Below are positions 1 to 8,882 of a DNA stretch of 64,000 nucleotides, in pieces. The translations under genes were made by a program, and so were the position numbers. The DNA is taken from NCBI GenBank assembly GCA_002320815.1, contig DCLA01000120.1, positions 1-64,000 of the forward strand, in the 5' to 3' direction. The DNA is from Myxococcales bacterium UBA1660. GTDB lineage: Bacteria > Myxococcota_A > Polyangia > Polyangiales > Houyiibacteriaceae. The notes under the pieces were generated by a model that worked only from the letters and a program-made list of their open reading frames with translations, ran no database searches and had not been told where the DNA came from. How positions within the stretch are numbered: the first letter of the stretch is position 1; each line of letters opens with the position of its first letter.

Positions 1-471
1 CGCGAGGACCTCTACTACCGCCTCAACGTCGCCCGCTTCGTGCTCCCGCCGCTGCGCGAACGGCTCGAGGACATTCCGCTCCTGGTCGAGCACTTCATGA
101 AGAAGTCCTCCACCAAGATGCGCCGCAAGGTGACCCTCGGGGACGGCGTCCTCGACTACCTCTGCCGCTACGAGTACCCGGGGAACATCCGCGAGCTCGA
201 GAACCTCATCGAGCAGGGCGTCGCCCTGGCCGTGGACGGGGTGGTGCAGCTCGACGACATCATCCCCCCGGAGCTCCAGGCGGGCTTCCAGGCCTCCGGG
301 CCCCGGTCGGATCGGTCGCTGCAAGAGGTCGTCGACCGCGCCGAGCGCGAGGCGATCACCGCCGTCCTCCGCGACGTCGAGGGGAACAAGGAGAAGGCCG
401 CGGAGATCCTCGGGCTCAGCTCCACGACGCTCTGGCGCAAGATGAAGCGCCTCGACGTCAGCTACCCCTGA
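1..471 (+). CDS. Sigma-54-dependent transcriptional activator, C-terminal part (5' end outside window)
   Basis: The frame is open from base 1, so only the last 156 residues are present. They begin inside the AAA+ sigma-54 interaction domain, with REDLYYRLNV followed by LPPLRER, which in this family lies after the arginine-finger region. YPGNIRELENLIEQ follows. The last 50 or so residues are a Fis-type helix-turn-helix (NKEKAAEILGLSSTTLWRKMKRL) that would bind an upstream enhancer. Such proteins use ATP hydrolysis to open promoters held by sigma-54 RNA polymerase. The input domain is missing, so the signal is unknown. A candidate sigma-54 promoter lies 50 bases downstream, before a response-regulator gene, so a local target is possible but unproven. 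Confidence 0.95.
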   Translation, partial: REDLYYRLNVARFVLPPLRERLEDIPLLVEHFMKKSSTKMRRKVTLGDGVLDYLCRYEYPGNIRELENLIEQGVALAVDGVVQLDDIIPPELQAGFQASGPRSDRSLQEVVDRAEREAITAVLRDVEGNKEKAAEILGLSSTTLWRKMKRLDVSYP

Positions 472-475
472 GGGA

Positions 476-495
476 CCGTCCACAGCCGCGGACGG
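476..495 (+). terminator. Hairpin just after the activator gene
   Basis: CCGTCC (476-481) and GGACGG (490-495) form a perfect 6-bp stem with an 8-base loop, starting 5 bases after the stop codon. There is no T-tract, so it is at best a weak or Rho-assisted terminator. Confidence 0.3.
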
Positions 496-522
496 ATGGC
501 GATCGCGAGCCGGTTTCGCGCG

Positions 523-538
523 CGGCTGCAGGATTGCA
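523..538 (+). promoter_or_regulatory. Candidate sigma-54 (-24/-12) promoter
   Basis: The sequence CGGCTGCAGGATTGCA has GG (524-525) and GC (536-537) separated by exactly 10 bases. It carries a full TTGCA at -12 and a partial match to TGGCAC at -24. It lies about 100 bases before the response-regulator start. The adjacent upstream gene encodes a sigma-54 activator, which fits. A single partial match can arise by chance, so this is a candidate only. Confidence 0.4.
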
Positions 539-544
539 ATCCTG
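529..544. promoter_or_regulatory. 16-bp perfect palindrome
   Basis: CAGGATTGCAATCCTG is its own reverse complement. It overlaps the -12 box of the candidate sigma-54 promoter, as an operator for a dimeric repressor might. An alternative pairing also exists: GCAGGAT (528-534) with ATCCTGC (545-551). Confidence 0.4.
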
Positions 545-640
545 ATCCTGCCGATTTCACAGATGAGACGGCGCGGGCCGAGGCGTTGCGAAACCATACG
601 ACTTTCGTCGGTGCGTCTTCCGGTACGGCCCTTGCACTCG

Positions 641-1015
641 GTGCCAATCGTGCGGGTATTGATCGTCGACGACGAGATGAACCAGCGTCGCTCGCTGGCC
701 ATCGGACTCCGGCTCGAAGGCTTCGAGGTCGCCGAGGCCGCCGACGGCGAGGAGGCGCTGGCGTTCTTCGAATCCGGGGGCACGGCCGAAGTGGCCATCC
801 TCGACCTCATGATGCCCGGCATCAACGGGCTCGAGCTCGCCCGGCGGTTGCGTCGCGCGGTTCCCCACGTCCGCGTCGTGCTCACCAGCGCCTACCACCT
901 GAGCGAGCGCCAGATCGCCCGCGCCGACGTGGGCGCCGTGGGCTTCGTGCCCAAGCCCTACCACCTGGACGAGCTGGCCGAGTTCCTGCGTCGCAAGCAA
1001 GCGGTCGCGAGCTGA
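641..1015 (+). CDS. Single-domain response regulator (CheY-like receiver)
   Basis: The protein is essentially one receiver domain with no output domain. From the GTG at 641 it reads PIVRVLIVDDE. The acidic pair is D10/D11, the phosphoacceptor is D55 in ILDLMMPG, T82/S83 is the switch pair, and K105 is in FVPKPY. A longer reading from an ATG at 563 adds 26 basic residues unlike the family; a GTG at 650 is another option. No start has a strong ribosome binding site. It stands alone between the sigma-54 activator and an MshEN gene, with no histidine kinase nearby. It probably acts as a phospho-dependent protein-protein switch; its partner is unknown. Confidence 0.85.
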   Translation: MPIVRVLIVDDEMNQRRSLAIGLRLEGFEVAEAADGEEALAFFESGGTAEVAILDLMMPGINGLELARRLRRAVPHVRVVLTSAYHLSERQIARADVGAVGFVPKPYHLDELAEFLRRKQAVAS

Positions 1016-1081
1016 TCGAGGCCCCGGCGCCTGGCCGCCGCTTTCTTTCCGCCCGACGCAACAGCCCCTAGAGTCCAGGGG

Positions 1082-1906
1082 ATGCGACTGGGCGACATGC
1101 TGGTGGCGGCGAAGATCGTCACCAAAGAGCAGGTCCAGGAGGCGCTCGAGGTCCAGAAGGAGTCGGGGCGTCGCCTCGGGGCCGAGCTGGTGGCTTTGGG
1201 GTTCGTGAACGAGCTCCAGATCACCCAGATGCTCTCCAACCAGCTCTCGGTGCCTTGGGTCGACCTGGCGCACGTGGAGTTCAGCCGCGAGCTCCTCTCG
1301 CTCATCCCCCCGGAGGTCTGCGAAGAGGTCTGCTGCATCCCGGTCTACCGGCGGGCCGTCCGCAAAGAGGGCGAGACGCTCTTCGTCGCGATGGACGACC
1401 CGTCGAACGACGACGCCCTCGCTCGCCTGCGCGAGGTGTCGCCGCTCCCGGTCAAGGCGATGGTCTCGCCGCCAACGGCGATCCGCAGCGCGATCCGGGT
1501 GTACTACTTCGGCCAGGAGCCGCTCCCCAGCCCGGAGCGACCGAAGTCCGCCTCGCGCCATCCCGGGCCCCCGAGCCCCGCGGTCGAGTCACCGGCGGAC
1601 GACGCCGTGGCCGAATCGCCTTCGGCCCCGGGACCGCGCTTCGTCACCCTGACCCTCCTCGATGGCACCACCGTGCGGCTCCCCGCCAAGGCGCCGGCGA
1701 CGCCGGAGCCCGGCCCCCGCGCCCTCACCGCCTCGGACCTGGTCAACGCCCTGCTGGCGCGGGGGCAGGGGGCCGAGGTCGGGGACATCCTCGGCGAGGA
1801 AGCCAACTGGGAGGTCCTCTTCGCCACGCTGCTCCAGCTCCTGATCCGCAAGGGGGTCGTCGCCGACTACGAGTTCGTCGACGCCCTCGAGAAGTCCCGG
1901 CGCTGA
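1082..1906 (+). CDS. Orphan MshEN (GspE/PilB N-terminal) domain protein, probable c-di-GMP receptor
   Basis: The first 60 or so residues contain the two 24-residue MshEN motifs of the form RLGxxL...L..xQ: residues 2-25 (RLGDML...Q25) and 31-54 (RLGAEL...Q54), joined by a 5-residue linker. That is the arrangement known to bind cyclic di-GMP in MshE-type ATPases. The rest of a GspE_N-like fold continues to about residue 140 (SLIPPEVCEE, VAMDDPSNDDAL). A proline-rich linker and a small C-terminal alpha-helical region follow. There is no Walker A or B, so this is not a secretion ATPase. The start is the ATG at 1082. The next gene begins 6 bases after its stop, so the two are probably co-transcribed. 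Binding is inferred from motif spacing only. Confidence 0.85.
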   Translation: MRLGDMLVAAKIVTKEQVQEALEVQKESGRRLGAELVALGFVNELQITQMLSNQLSVPWVDLAHVEFSRELLSLIPPEVCEEVCCIPVYRRAVRKEGETLFVAMDDPSNDDALARLREVSPLPVKAMVSPPTAIRSAIRVYYFGQEPLPSPERPKSASRHPGPPSPAVESPADDAVAESPSAPGPRFVTLTLLDGTTVRLPAKAPATPEPGPRALTASDLVNALLARGQGAEVGDILGEEANWEVLFATLLQLLIRKGVVADYEFVDALEKSRR

Positions 1907-1912
1907 TCCTCC

Positions 1913-2164
1913 ATGAAGTCCCTGCTCGCGCTCATCGGCTTCGGCGTCGTCGCCTACGTCTTCGTCTTCGTTCCCCTCGGCAGCCAGACGGCGTTCCAGC
2001 ACTGCCAGGCGATCGCCGCGACCGACGAAGCCCAGGAGCTCCGCCGGGAGGCCGGCGCCGCCGCCGAGCGGCTGGAGGAGCACGTCGAGGGCGAGTGGGC
2101 GCGGATCCAGGACGGCGGCCCCCCGGACGCGGGGCCTCCGGCCGAGCCGCCTCCCGAACAGTGA
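1913..2164 (+). CDS. Small single-pass membrane or exported protein
   Basis: This 83-residue protein has an N-terminal hydrophobic helix (residues 3-24, LLALIGFGVVAYVFVFVPLG), a short helical stretch around residues 40-65 (EAQELRREAGAAAERLEEHVEG) and a proline-rich tail. The single Cys lies after the helix and is not in a lipobox. It starts 6 bases after the MshEN gene, so the two are likely one operon, which suggests a membrane anchor or partner role. No family was recognised. Confidence 0.7.
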   Translation: MKSLLALIGFGVVAYVFVFVPLGSQTAFQHCQAIAATDEAQELRREAGAAAERLEEHVEGEWARIQDGGPPDAGPPAEPPPEQ

Positions 2165-2174
2165 GCCCGGCCGC

Positions 2175-3581
<1,407 letters not shown>

Positions 3582-3607
3582 GTCGACCCGTATACCACCG
3601 CTCGGGG

Positions 3608-4765
3608 TCAGACAGGACCCACGAGCCGGTCATGGAGCGCCTGGACCACCTCGTCCAACCGGTCCCCATCGACCACCACGCCGGCGCTGAGGGCCTCGAC
3701 CTTCACACGCCGCGGCCGGATCCCCAGCTCCGCTACGGCAGCGAGAACCTCGGCGCCCTTCGCGGCGGCCTCGCGCCCGACATAGGTCGCCGCGCCGAGG
3801 CCATCGGCGACCTCGGCGCCGTGCGTGCCCTCGAGCGCGTCGCGGACCCCGCTCCAGTCGGGCACCGCCCCGGTGGCCACCTCGAAGCGGACCTCCGACG
3901 GGTCGGCGACGAGCTGGATCGGCCGCACCGACGCGCTCTGCAGAAAGCCGAGGAGCGCGCCGGGGTCGGCCCCGGGGACCCGCACCTGAGCCAACCGGTC
4001 CAGCCCCACCACGGCCCCGGCGGCCGCGCCGGCGTCTCCGCGAACCACGGTCTCCCGCCCGGTGGTCGCGAAGGTCGAGCGCGCGTGGATGCGGATGCGT
4101 GCCTCCCGTGCCGCCTCCACGGCCTGCGCGTGGAGCACCTTGGCGCCGGCCTCGGCCATCGCCTGCATCTCGTCGTAGGTGAGCTCCGGCAGGTGCCGCG
4201 CGCCTTCGACCTTGCGCGGGTCGGCGCTGTAGACCCCGTCGACGTCGCTGTAGATCTCCGCGTGCTCGGCGCCGAGGGCGGCAGCCATCGCCAGCGCGGT
4301 GGTGTCGCTCCCGCCGCGGCCGAGGGTGGTGATCTCGCGCTTGTAGCTCATGCCCTGGAAGCCGGCGATGATCACCACCTTGCCGCGCGCGAGCTCGTCT
4401 TCGATCCGGTGGGGCCGCACCTCGATGATCCGCGCGTCGAAGTGCCGATCGTTGGTGATGATGCCGCTCTGGGACCCGGTGAAGGAGATGGCGTCGACGC
4501 CGTGCTTCTGGATGGCCATCGAGAGCAAGGCCATCGAGACCCGCTCGCCCGTGCTCACCAGCATGTCGAGCTCCCGCCGTGGAGGGCTGGAATCCACCTG
4601 GTGCGCCAAGGCGAGGAGCTGGTCGGTGGTCTTCCCCATCGCCGACACCACCACCACCACGTCGTTGCCGGCGCGCTTGCTGGCCACGACCTTCTCCGCC
4701 ACCCGCTGCAGCTTGTCGACGTCCGCGACCGAGCTGCCTCCGTACTTCTGCACGACGATCGGCAT
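3608..4765 (-). CDS. lysC: Aspartate kinase
   Basis: Aspartokinase (EC 2.7.2.4) phosphorylates L-aspartate with ATP, the first step to lysine, threonine, methionine and diaminopimelate. The N-terminus VQKYGGSSVADVDKL is the nucleotide-binding signature. LVSTGERVSMALL and TTLGRGGSDTTALA are the substrate-site motifs, followed by IYSDVDGVYSADPRKV. The C-terminal 120 or so residues fit the tandem ACT-type regulatory region of a monofunctional enzyme; 385 residues is slightly short compared with about 400. An AGGA lies before the ATG at 4765. The next gene on the strand is an NtrC-type regulator. Feedback inhibition by lysine or threonine is usual but cannot be read here. Confidence 0.95.
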   Translation of the reverse strand: MPIVVQKYGGSSVADVDKLQRVAEKVVASKRAGNDVVVVVSAMGKTTDQLLALAHQVDSSPPRRELDMLVSTGERVSMALLSMAIQKHGVDAISFTGSQSGIITNDRHFDARIIEVRPHRIEDELARGKVVIIAGFQGMSYKREITTLGRGGSDTTALAMAAALGAEHAEIYSDVDGVYSADPRKVEGARHLPELTYDEMQAMAEAGAKVLHAQAVEAAREARIRIHARSTFATTGRETVVRGDAGAAAGAVVGLDRLAQVRVPGADPGALLGFLQSASVRPIQLVADPSEVRFEVATGAVPDWSGVRDALEGTHGAEVADGLGAATYVGREAAAKGAEVLAAVAELGIRPRRVKVEALSAGVVVDGDRLDEVVQALHDRLVGPV

Positions 4766-4849
4766 GCCTCGGTCCTAACCCCATCGGTGGGCCGGGGGCA
4801 CGAAATCGACGGGCTCGTCACAAAGGGGCGCCCGTCGCAGGGCGATGAT

Positions 4850-5695
4850 ATGGAACCCCTCGTGATGCACGAGGAGCCCAGCCGAGCGGACCAGGAACGC
4901 GCCGAGGCCTTGCTCCAGCGCGCGATGGAGACGCTCGGCGAGCGCGCCTTCGGCGCGGACGCGGACGCCATCGCGGCTTTGGCGCCCGACGCGCGACCGG
5001 CGGTGGAGTCCCTGGACATGGCGCTCCGGCTGGACACGGCGGCGGACATCCGGTCCCTCGGTCACCACGAGAGCCTGGCGATGTTCGCCCTCCTCGGGCG
5101 GCGCGCGGCTTCCTTGGACGTCTCGGTGCCCGTCGCCCACCACCTCGCGCCGGCGATCCTCGACGCCTTCGACGCCGTCGCCCCGACGGTGCGCGAGGGG
5201 CTCGAGCTCGCCTGCCTGGAGGGCTACGTGCGTGGCCGCGAAGAGCGCGTCCGCGAGGTCCACGCACAGCGCGCGGCGGAGGCCCTGCCGTCCGGCGAGC
5301 TCGTCGAGGGCATCCGGCTGCTCTCCCTCGCCGGCGACCACGAAGCCGAGGTCCTCACCGCCCGCATCGAGGAGTTCGGCCGCGAGCTGATGCGCACCGA
5401 CGCGCGCGCGTGCGTCGTCGACCTCTCGGCGCTCCTGGACCCGGACCTCCGTCGGGCGGCGGCGGTCGCTTCCGCCGACGAGACGGCGCGCATGCTCGGG
5501 GTCGTGTGTGCGTACGCCGGTGTGAACGCCGCCTGGCGCGAAGCCTTCGCCGAGGCGGGTATCGCGCCCGACCACGATGGATTCCACGAGGCGCTGGGCG
5601 CGGCGGTCCGCGCGGCCCTAAAGGCCGCGGGCCTCACGTTGCACCGACCGGGTCCGCTCGGGCGCCTGCTGCGCCGCCGCGCGACCGACCGCTGA
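4850..5695 (+). CDS. STAS-domain protein (RsbR/anti-sigma-antagonist-like)
   Basis: Residues 150-240 of 281 match the STAS fold of RsbR-type proteins: ELVEGIRLLSLAGDHEAEVL, then ACVVDLSALLDPDLRRAA, then ARMLGVVCAYAGVN and FAEAGI. The usual phosphorylatable Ser/Thr after the central strand is not obvious (LLDPDLRR). The N-terminal 145 residues are helical and unrecognised, possibly a sensor. In-frame starts are ATG 4850 and ATG 4865. It is divergent from lysC (84-base gap) and its stop abuts the stop of the anti-sigma gene. Stressosome-like or partner-switching signalling is possible, but no kinase partner of the RsbW/RsbT type is visible nearby. Confidence 0.7.
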   Translation: MEPLVMHEEPSRADQERAEALLQRAMETLGERAFGADADAIAALAPDARPAVESLDMALRLDTAADIRSLGHHESLAMFALLGRRAASLDVSVPVAHHLAPAILDAFDAVAPTVREGLELACLEGYVRGREERVREVHAQRAAEALPSGELVEGIRLLSLAGDHEAEVLTARIEEFGRELMRTDARACVVDLSALLDPDLRRAAAVASADETARMLGVVCAYAGVNAAWREAFAEAGIAPDHDGFHEALGAAVRAALKAAGLTLHRPGPLGRLLRRRATDR

Positions 5696-7051
5696 TCAGT
5701 AGGCTTCCGCGGGCGCCTCGAAGTCGGCCGAGGGAGCCGCCGACCGGCGACGGGTCGCCCGCTCCAAGGTCTCGATGCGCACCAGCTCCCGGCTGGCCGC
5801 CGCGCGGGTGCTCGCGAAGCGCTGCGCCCGCTCGAGGTAGGTGCGCGCGTCGCGAAGGCGCCCGACCTGCCGCAGACAGTCGGCGGCCTCGATCAGGGCC
5901 TGCGGGGTCTGCGCGTAGGAGGGGTGGTTCGTCAGCAGGTTCTGGTACTGCGTGATCGCCGAGCGGCACTCTCCCTGCTGGCGGTAGCTTCGGGCGAGCT
6001 GATGGATGGCGTTCGGGAGCTGCTGTCGCTGCTCCTCGGTGCGCGCGCCCTCGACCGCGTCGGAGAGTTCGTCCTCGGCGGCCTGATAGCTGCCCCCGCG
6101 GTAGCTCCCCACGCCCTGCTCGTAGGACGAGCCGGAGGCCGAAGCGGACGAGGGCGCCGGCGCCGGAGCTGCGGGGGCGCTGCCGCCGGCGTTCGCGCCG
6201 TAGGTCGGGAGCGGGAACTCCTCCAGCGGCGCGGCCGCGGCGGCTTCGCGCGCGGCGCCCACCGCTTCGGGGGCGGGCGCCGCCTGCGCCCGAGCGCGCG
6301 GCGCGGATCCCTCCGCCGCGCTCAGCGCGCCGAGGCCATCGTCGCGGCCCGCCCGGCCGCGGGATGCGCCGACGCGGTTCGGCCGCGCCGGGGCCGAGCG
6401 CTCCCGGCCGAGCCCGTCGACGGCGAGCGCGACTCGATCGCCCGCCCCGTCGTCGCTCTCCAGGTCACCCGCCTCGACCTCTGCCTCGGCGATCTCTTCG
6501 GCCAGGGGCTCGAGGGCGGGGAGGGCGCTGATCGCTTCGCCTTCCGGGTCCGGCGTCACCTGGTTGCGGGCCACCTCGTCCATCCGGCCGGCGTTGGGCA
6601 GGTACCAGAGCCCGATGCTGACCACGAGGACCATCACGCTCGCCATCGCCAGCTGGGGACCCAGGGTCACGCCCGCCACCCACTCGCGCAGTCGCTCCCA
6701 CGCCGAAGGGGAGGGGTCGGTCTCGGCAACCGCGGTCGGTTCCACGGTCTTCCCGGGGTCCGCCATCGCCGGGGGCTCGGCGCTCGGGCCCGCGGCCGAG
6801 CGGGTCTTCGCGCGCTCCGCCGCCATCGACGCGGCCTTGTCGGCCGCCGCGCCCAGGATCAGCGAGAGGTCCATCGGCGGCGGCTCCTCGATGGGCATCC
6901 GCTGGGCCAGCGCCGCGCCGACCTCCAGCCGGGCGAGGGTGTCCTGGCAATGCGGACACTCCGCCGCGTCGGCGCGCAGCGCGGCCGCTTCGCCCGCGGG
7001 GAGCTCCCCGAGGACGAGATCCAGAAGCCTATCGTCGTGTGAACAGCTCAC
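5696..7051 (-). CDS. Zinc-finger anti-sigma factor with TPR ectodomain
   Basis: The N-terminus is a zf-HC2-type anti-sigma domain with candidate ligands C3, H5, C32 and C35 (CSHDDRLLDLVLGELP, ECPHCQ). A transmembrane helix at about 131-150 (GPQLAMASVMVLVVSIGLWY) separates it from a long Ala/Pro-rich linker. A C-terminal TPR region (about 305-430) should be periplasmic (YEQGVGSYRGGSYQAAEDEL, SAITQYQNLLTNHPSYAQTP). The gene overlaps the upstream sigma gene by ATGA, so translation is coupled. It should hold that sigma at the membrane. The TPR domain suggests sensing by contact with an envelope protein; the adjacent divergent operon encodes TPR proteins. Confidence 0.85.
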   Translation of the reverse strand: MSCSHDDRLLDLVLGELPAGEAAALRADAAECPHCQDTLARLEVGAALAQRMPIEEPPPMDLSLILGAAADKAASMAAERAKTRSAAGPSAEPPAMADPGKTVEPTAVAETDPSPSAWERLREWVAGVTLGPQLAMASVMVLVVSIGLWYLPNAGRMDEVARNQVTPDPEGEAISALPALEPLAEEIAEAEVEAGDLESDDGAGDRVALAVDGLGRERSAPARPNRVGASRGRAGRDDGLGALSAAEGSAPRARAQAAPAPEAVGAAREAAAAAPLEEFPLPTYGANAGGSAPAAPAPAPSSASASGSSYEQGVGSYRGGSYQAAEDELSDAVEGARTEEQRQQLPNAIHQLARSYRQQGECRSAITQYQNLLTNHPSYAQTPQALIEAADCLRQVGRLRDARTYLERAQRFASTRAAASRELVRIETLERATRRRSAAPSADFEAPAEAY

Positions 7052-7674
7052 GCGCTCAGCTCCTTAACGTAGTCCTGGTACTCCGCGAGCGCCCCCTGGA
7101 GGCGTTCCAGGGCATAGCGCATGCGGCTCTTGACCGTGTTCTCGGACACCCCCACCAGCTCGGCGATGTCCTTGAAGGCCATCCCCTGCACCTGGCGCAG
7201 GAGAAAGACCTCGCGTTGGTCCTCCGGCAACTCCTCGACAGCCTCCGCGATCTGGAGCTGGAGCTGCTTGGCGATCGCGTCCCGATCGGTCACCGGCTCC
7301 GCCGAGGCGACCCGGTCCACCATGGGGCTGCTCTTCTCCTCCCCCGCCTTCATCGGGGCATCGAGCGAGCGATGGCGCCGGAAGACCATCCTCCGGCCGT
7401 GGTCGATGCAGAGGTTCCGGGCGATGGCGTAGATCCACGTCGAGAGCTTCGAGCCCCCCCGGAAGGAATCGGCGCGCTGGACCACCCGCAAGAACGTCTC
7501 CTGCGTCAGGTCCGCCGCCCGCTCCCGATCGCGCACTGAGCGGAGGATGAAGTTGTAGATCGGACCCCGATAGCGCCCGAGCAGCTCCTCGAAAGCCCGC
7601 GTGTCCCCCGCCTGGAAGCGCTCCAACAACGCTTCGTCGGTCGTCTCCGGGAAGTCGCTCACCCCGCGGACCAA
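7048..7674 (-). CDS. ECF (RpoE-like) RNA polymerase sigma factor
   Basis: The protein has 208 residues. Region 2 reads AFEELLGRYRGPIYNFILR...DLTQETFLRVVQRADSF...STWIYAIARNLCID. Region 4 reads ELPEDQREVFLLRQVQGMAFKDIAELVGVSENTVKSRMRYALERL. Region 3 is absent, as expected of ECF sigmas. The longest reading starts at TTG 7674; GTG 7662 (VSDFPETTDEALL) is an equally good start. It is coupled to the anti-sigma gene by ATGA. A GGAAC-N16-TGTC element in its own upstream region suggests autoregulation and a link to the divergent envelope operon. Confidence 0.93.
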   Translation of the reverse strand: MVRGVSDFPETTDEALLERFQAGDTRAFEELLGRYRGPIYNFILRSVRDRERAADLTQETFLRVVQRADSFRGGSKLSTWIYAIARNLCIDHGRRMVFRRHRSLDAPMKAGEEKSSPMVDRVASAEPVTDRDAIAKQLQLQIAEAVEELPEDQREVFLLRQVQGMAFKDIAELVGVSENTVKSRMRYALERLQGALAEYQDYVKELSA

Positions 7675-7899
7675 CTACCGGAGCGGCCCACCCATTCGGG
7701 GGGCAGCACGAAAACTCGGCGGAAATGGGGGAGCGGGCACGCACGTCGACTTCGACGCACAAGGTCGCCCGAAGGTCTGACAGGCCGCTCCATGGCCGGA
7801 GGATACTCGCTCGGCACCGCGTACGGCCAATCCTCTCCCGACGGGACCAAATGCCCCATATGTCTTCGATATCCGTGCAAATTTGCTCGCAGGCCGACA

Positions 7900-7928
7900 T
7901 TGACCGTGACAACGGGATTTGATATCTG
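7900..7928 (+). promoter_or_regulatory. Candidate sigma-70 promoter for the envelope operon
   Basis: TTGACC (7900-7905) is followed after 17 bases by TATCTG (7923-7928). The -35 matches consensus at five of six positions. It would give a leader of about 155 bases before the ATG at 8091. Confidence 0.45.
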
Positions 7929-7970
7929 GCCGATGCTACGAAGTCGGCTGTCCGTCGCAGCTCGAAGCGG

Positions 7971-7995
7971 GACAGGCCGTGGAACGAAGGGTTCC
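7971..7995 (-). promoter_or_regulatory. Candidate ECF promoter reading toward the sigma gene
   Basis: On the minus strand GGAAC (7995-7991) is followed after 16 bases by TGTC (7974-7971). This is the GGAAC / GTC layout typical of ECF promoters, with the same spacing as the element at 17722-17746. It implies a leader of nearly 300 bases before the sigma start. Confidence 0.45.
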
Positions 7996-8006
7996 CGGAC
8001 CTGGTC
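7981..8006 (+). promoter_or_regulatory. Candidate ECF promoter reading toward the envelope operon
   Basis: GGAAC (7981-7985) is followed after 18 bases by GTC (8004-8006). The spacing is one base longer than in the minus-strand copy, so it is the weaker of the two. GGAAC-GAAGG-GTTCC (7981-7995) is a perfect 5-bp inverted repeat. Confidence 0.3.
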
Positions 8007-8090
8007 CGTCACAGAGGGGTGGCGCAACCGTACAGAAGGCACCAGAGACCTCCCGCCATGTTCAGGGAGCCCATCAGAGGGGAAGATTCG

Positions 8091-8882
8091 ATGCGCAGGA
8101 AGATGACGGCCGTGGCCGTGATGATGCTGATGCTCGCCGGAGCGGGCGCGGCGTTCGCGCAGACCGATGGCGAGACCGAGGGTCAGACCACCGAGGCCAC
8201 CACCACCAGCGCCGAGACCACCGCCGCCGCGGGCGACCTCCCCGCGGGGTCCGCCGACTCGGCGGCTCAGACCGGCGCCGAAGGGACCGCCGTTCCGACC
8301 ACCACCGGTGCCACCGGTGAGATGGACGCGGGCACCTACGCGGTGCGCCTCCGGGACCTCGAGCAGCGGATCAACGAGCTCAAGGAGCAGATCTTCCGGT
8401 CGAAAGCGCGGCTCTCGCTCCTCGCCGAGACGGTCCTGCAGGGCGTCGTCGCCGGCGCCCAGGCGGTCGTGACCCACGAGAACCGCATGTCCTCGTCCTA
8501 CCGGCTGGTGAAGGCCGTGTACGCCCTCGATGGCGCGCCGATCTTCAACAAGGCCGACGAGGACGGCTCCCTCGCCGAGCGCGAGGAGTTCCAGGTCTAC
8601 AACGGCTCGATCGTGCCCGGTGAGCATACGCTCACGGTCAACCTCGAGTACCGCGGCCACGGCTACGGCATCTTCTCGTACCTCAAGGGCTACCGCTTCA
8701 AGGTCCGGTCGAACTACTCGTTCACCGCGCCCGAGGGCCGCGCCGTCGACGTGCGGGTCGTGGCCTACGAGAAGGGCGGGCCCACCGCGCCCCTCGAGGA
8801 GCGCCCGGCCATCCGCTACATGGAGCAGGTCCGCGAGCGCGGCGCCCGCGCCGCGAGCGCCGAGTCCGGAGACGACGAATGA
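8091..8882 (+). CDS. Secreted coiled-coil protein, first gene of the envelope TPR operon
   Basis: The start is the ATG at 8091, because GAGGGGA lies 8 bases upstream and it begins a clean signal peptide (residues 1-24, ending AFAQ). A longer reading from 8019 would bury this. A Thr/Glu-rich, low-complexity segment (25-80) is followed by a short coiled coil (RLRDLEQRINELKEQIFRSK, about 84-106). A compact domain with beta character follows (HENRMSSSYRLVKAVYALDG, LTVNLEYRGHGYG, FKVRSNYSFTAPEG). Similar proteins in myxobacteria are often misnamed dihydrolipoamide acetyltransferase; nothing enzymatic is visible. It overlaps the next gene by ATGA. A periplasmic structural role is inferred from context. 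Confidence 0.75.
   Translation: MRRKMTAVAVMMLMLAGAGAAFAQTDGETEGQTTEATTTSAETTAAAGDLPAGSADSAAQTGAEGTAVPTTTGATGEMDAGTYAVRLRDLEQRINELKEQIFRSKARLSLLAETVLQGVVAGAQAVVTHENRMSSSYRLVKAVYALDGAPIFNKADEDGSLAEREEFQVYNGSIVPGEHTLTVNLEYRGHGYGIFSYLKGYRFKVRSNYSFTAPEGRAVDVRVVAYEKGGPTAPLEERPAIRYMEQVRERGARAASAESGDDE

Larger units (their letters stand above)
7675..8090. other. Divergent intergenic region with stacked regulatory signals
   Basis: No gene was found in these 416 bases between the sigma gene and the envelope operon. They hold a sigma-70-like promoter (7900-7928), a GGAAC/GTTCC inverted repeat readable as an ECF promoter in both directions (7971-8006), and a 13-base palindrome CGGACC-T-GGTCCG (7996-8008). 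AT-rich patches near 7850-7890 contrast with the GC-rich surroundings. Confidence 0.6.

Noticed and set aside
3632..4849. Upstream extension of the STAS gene
   Set aside because: This part is antisense to lysC; protein-like sequence begins at 4850.
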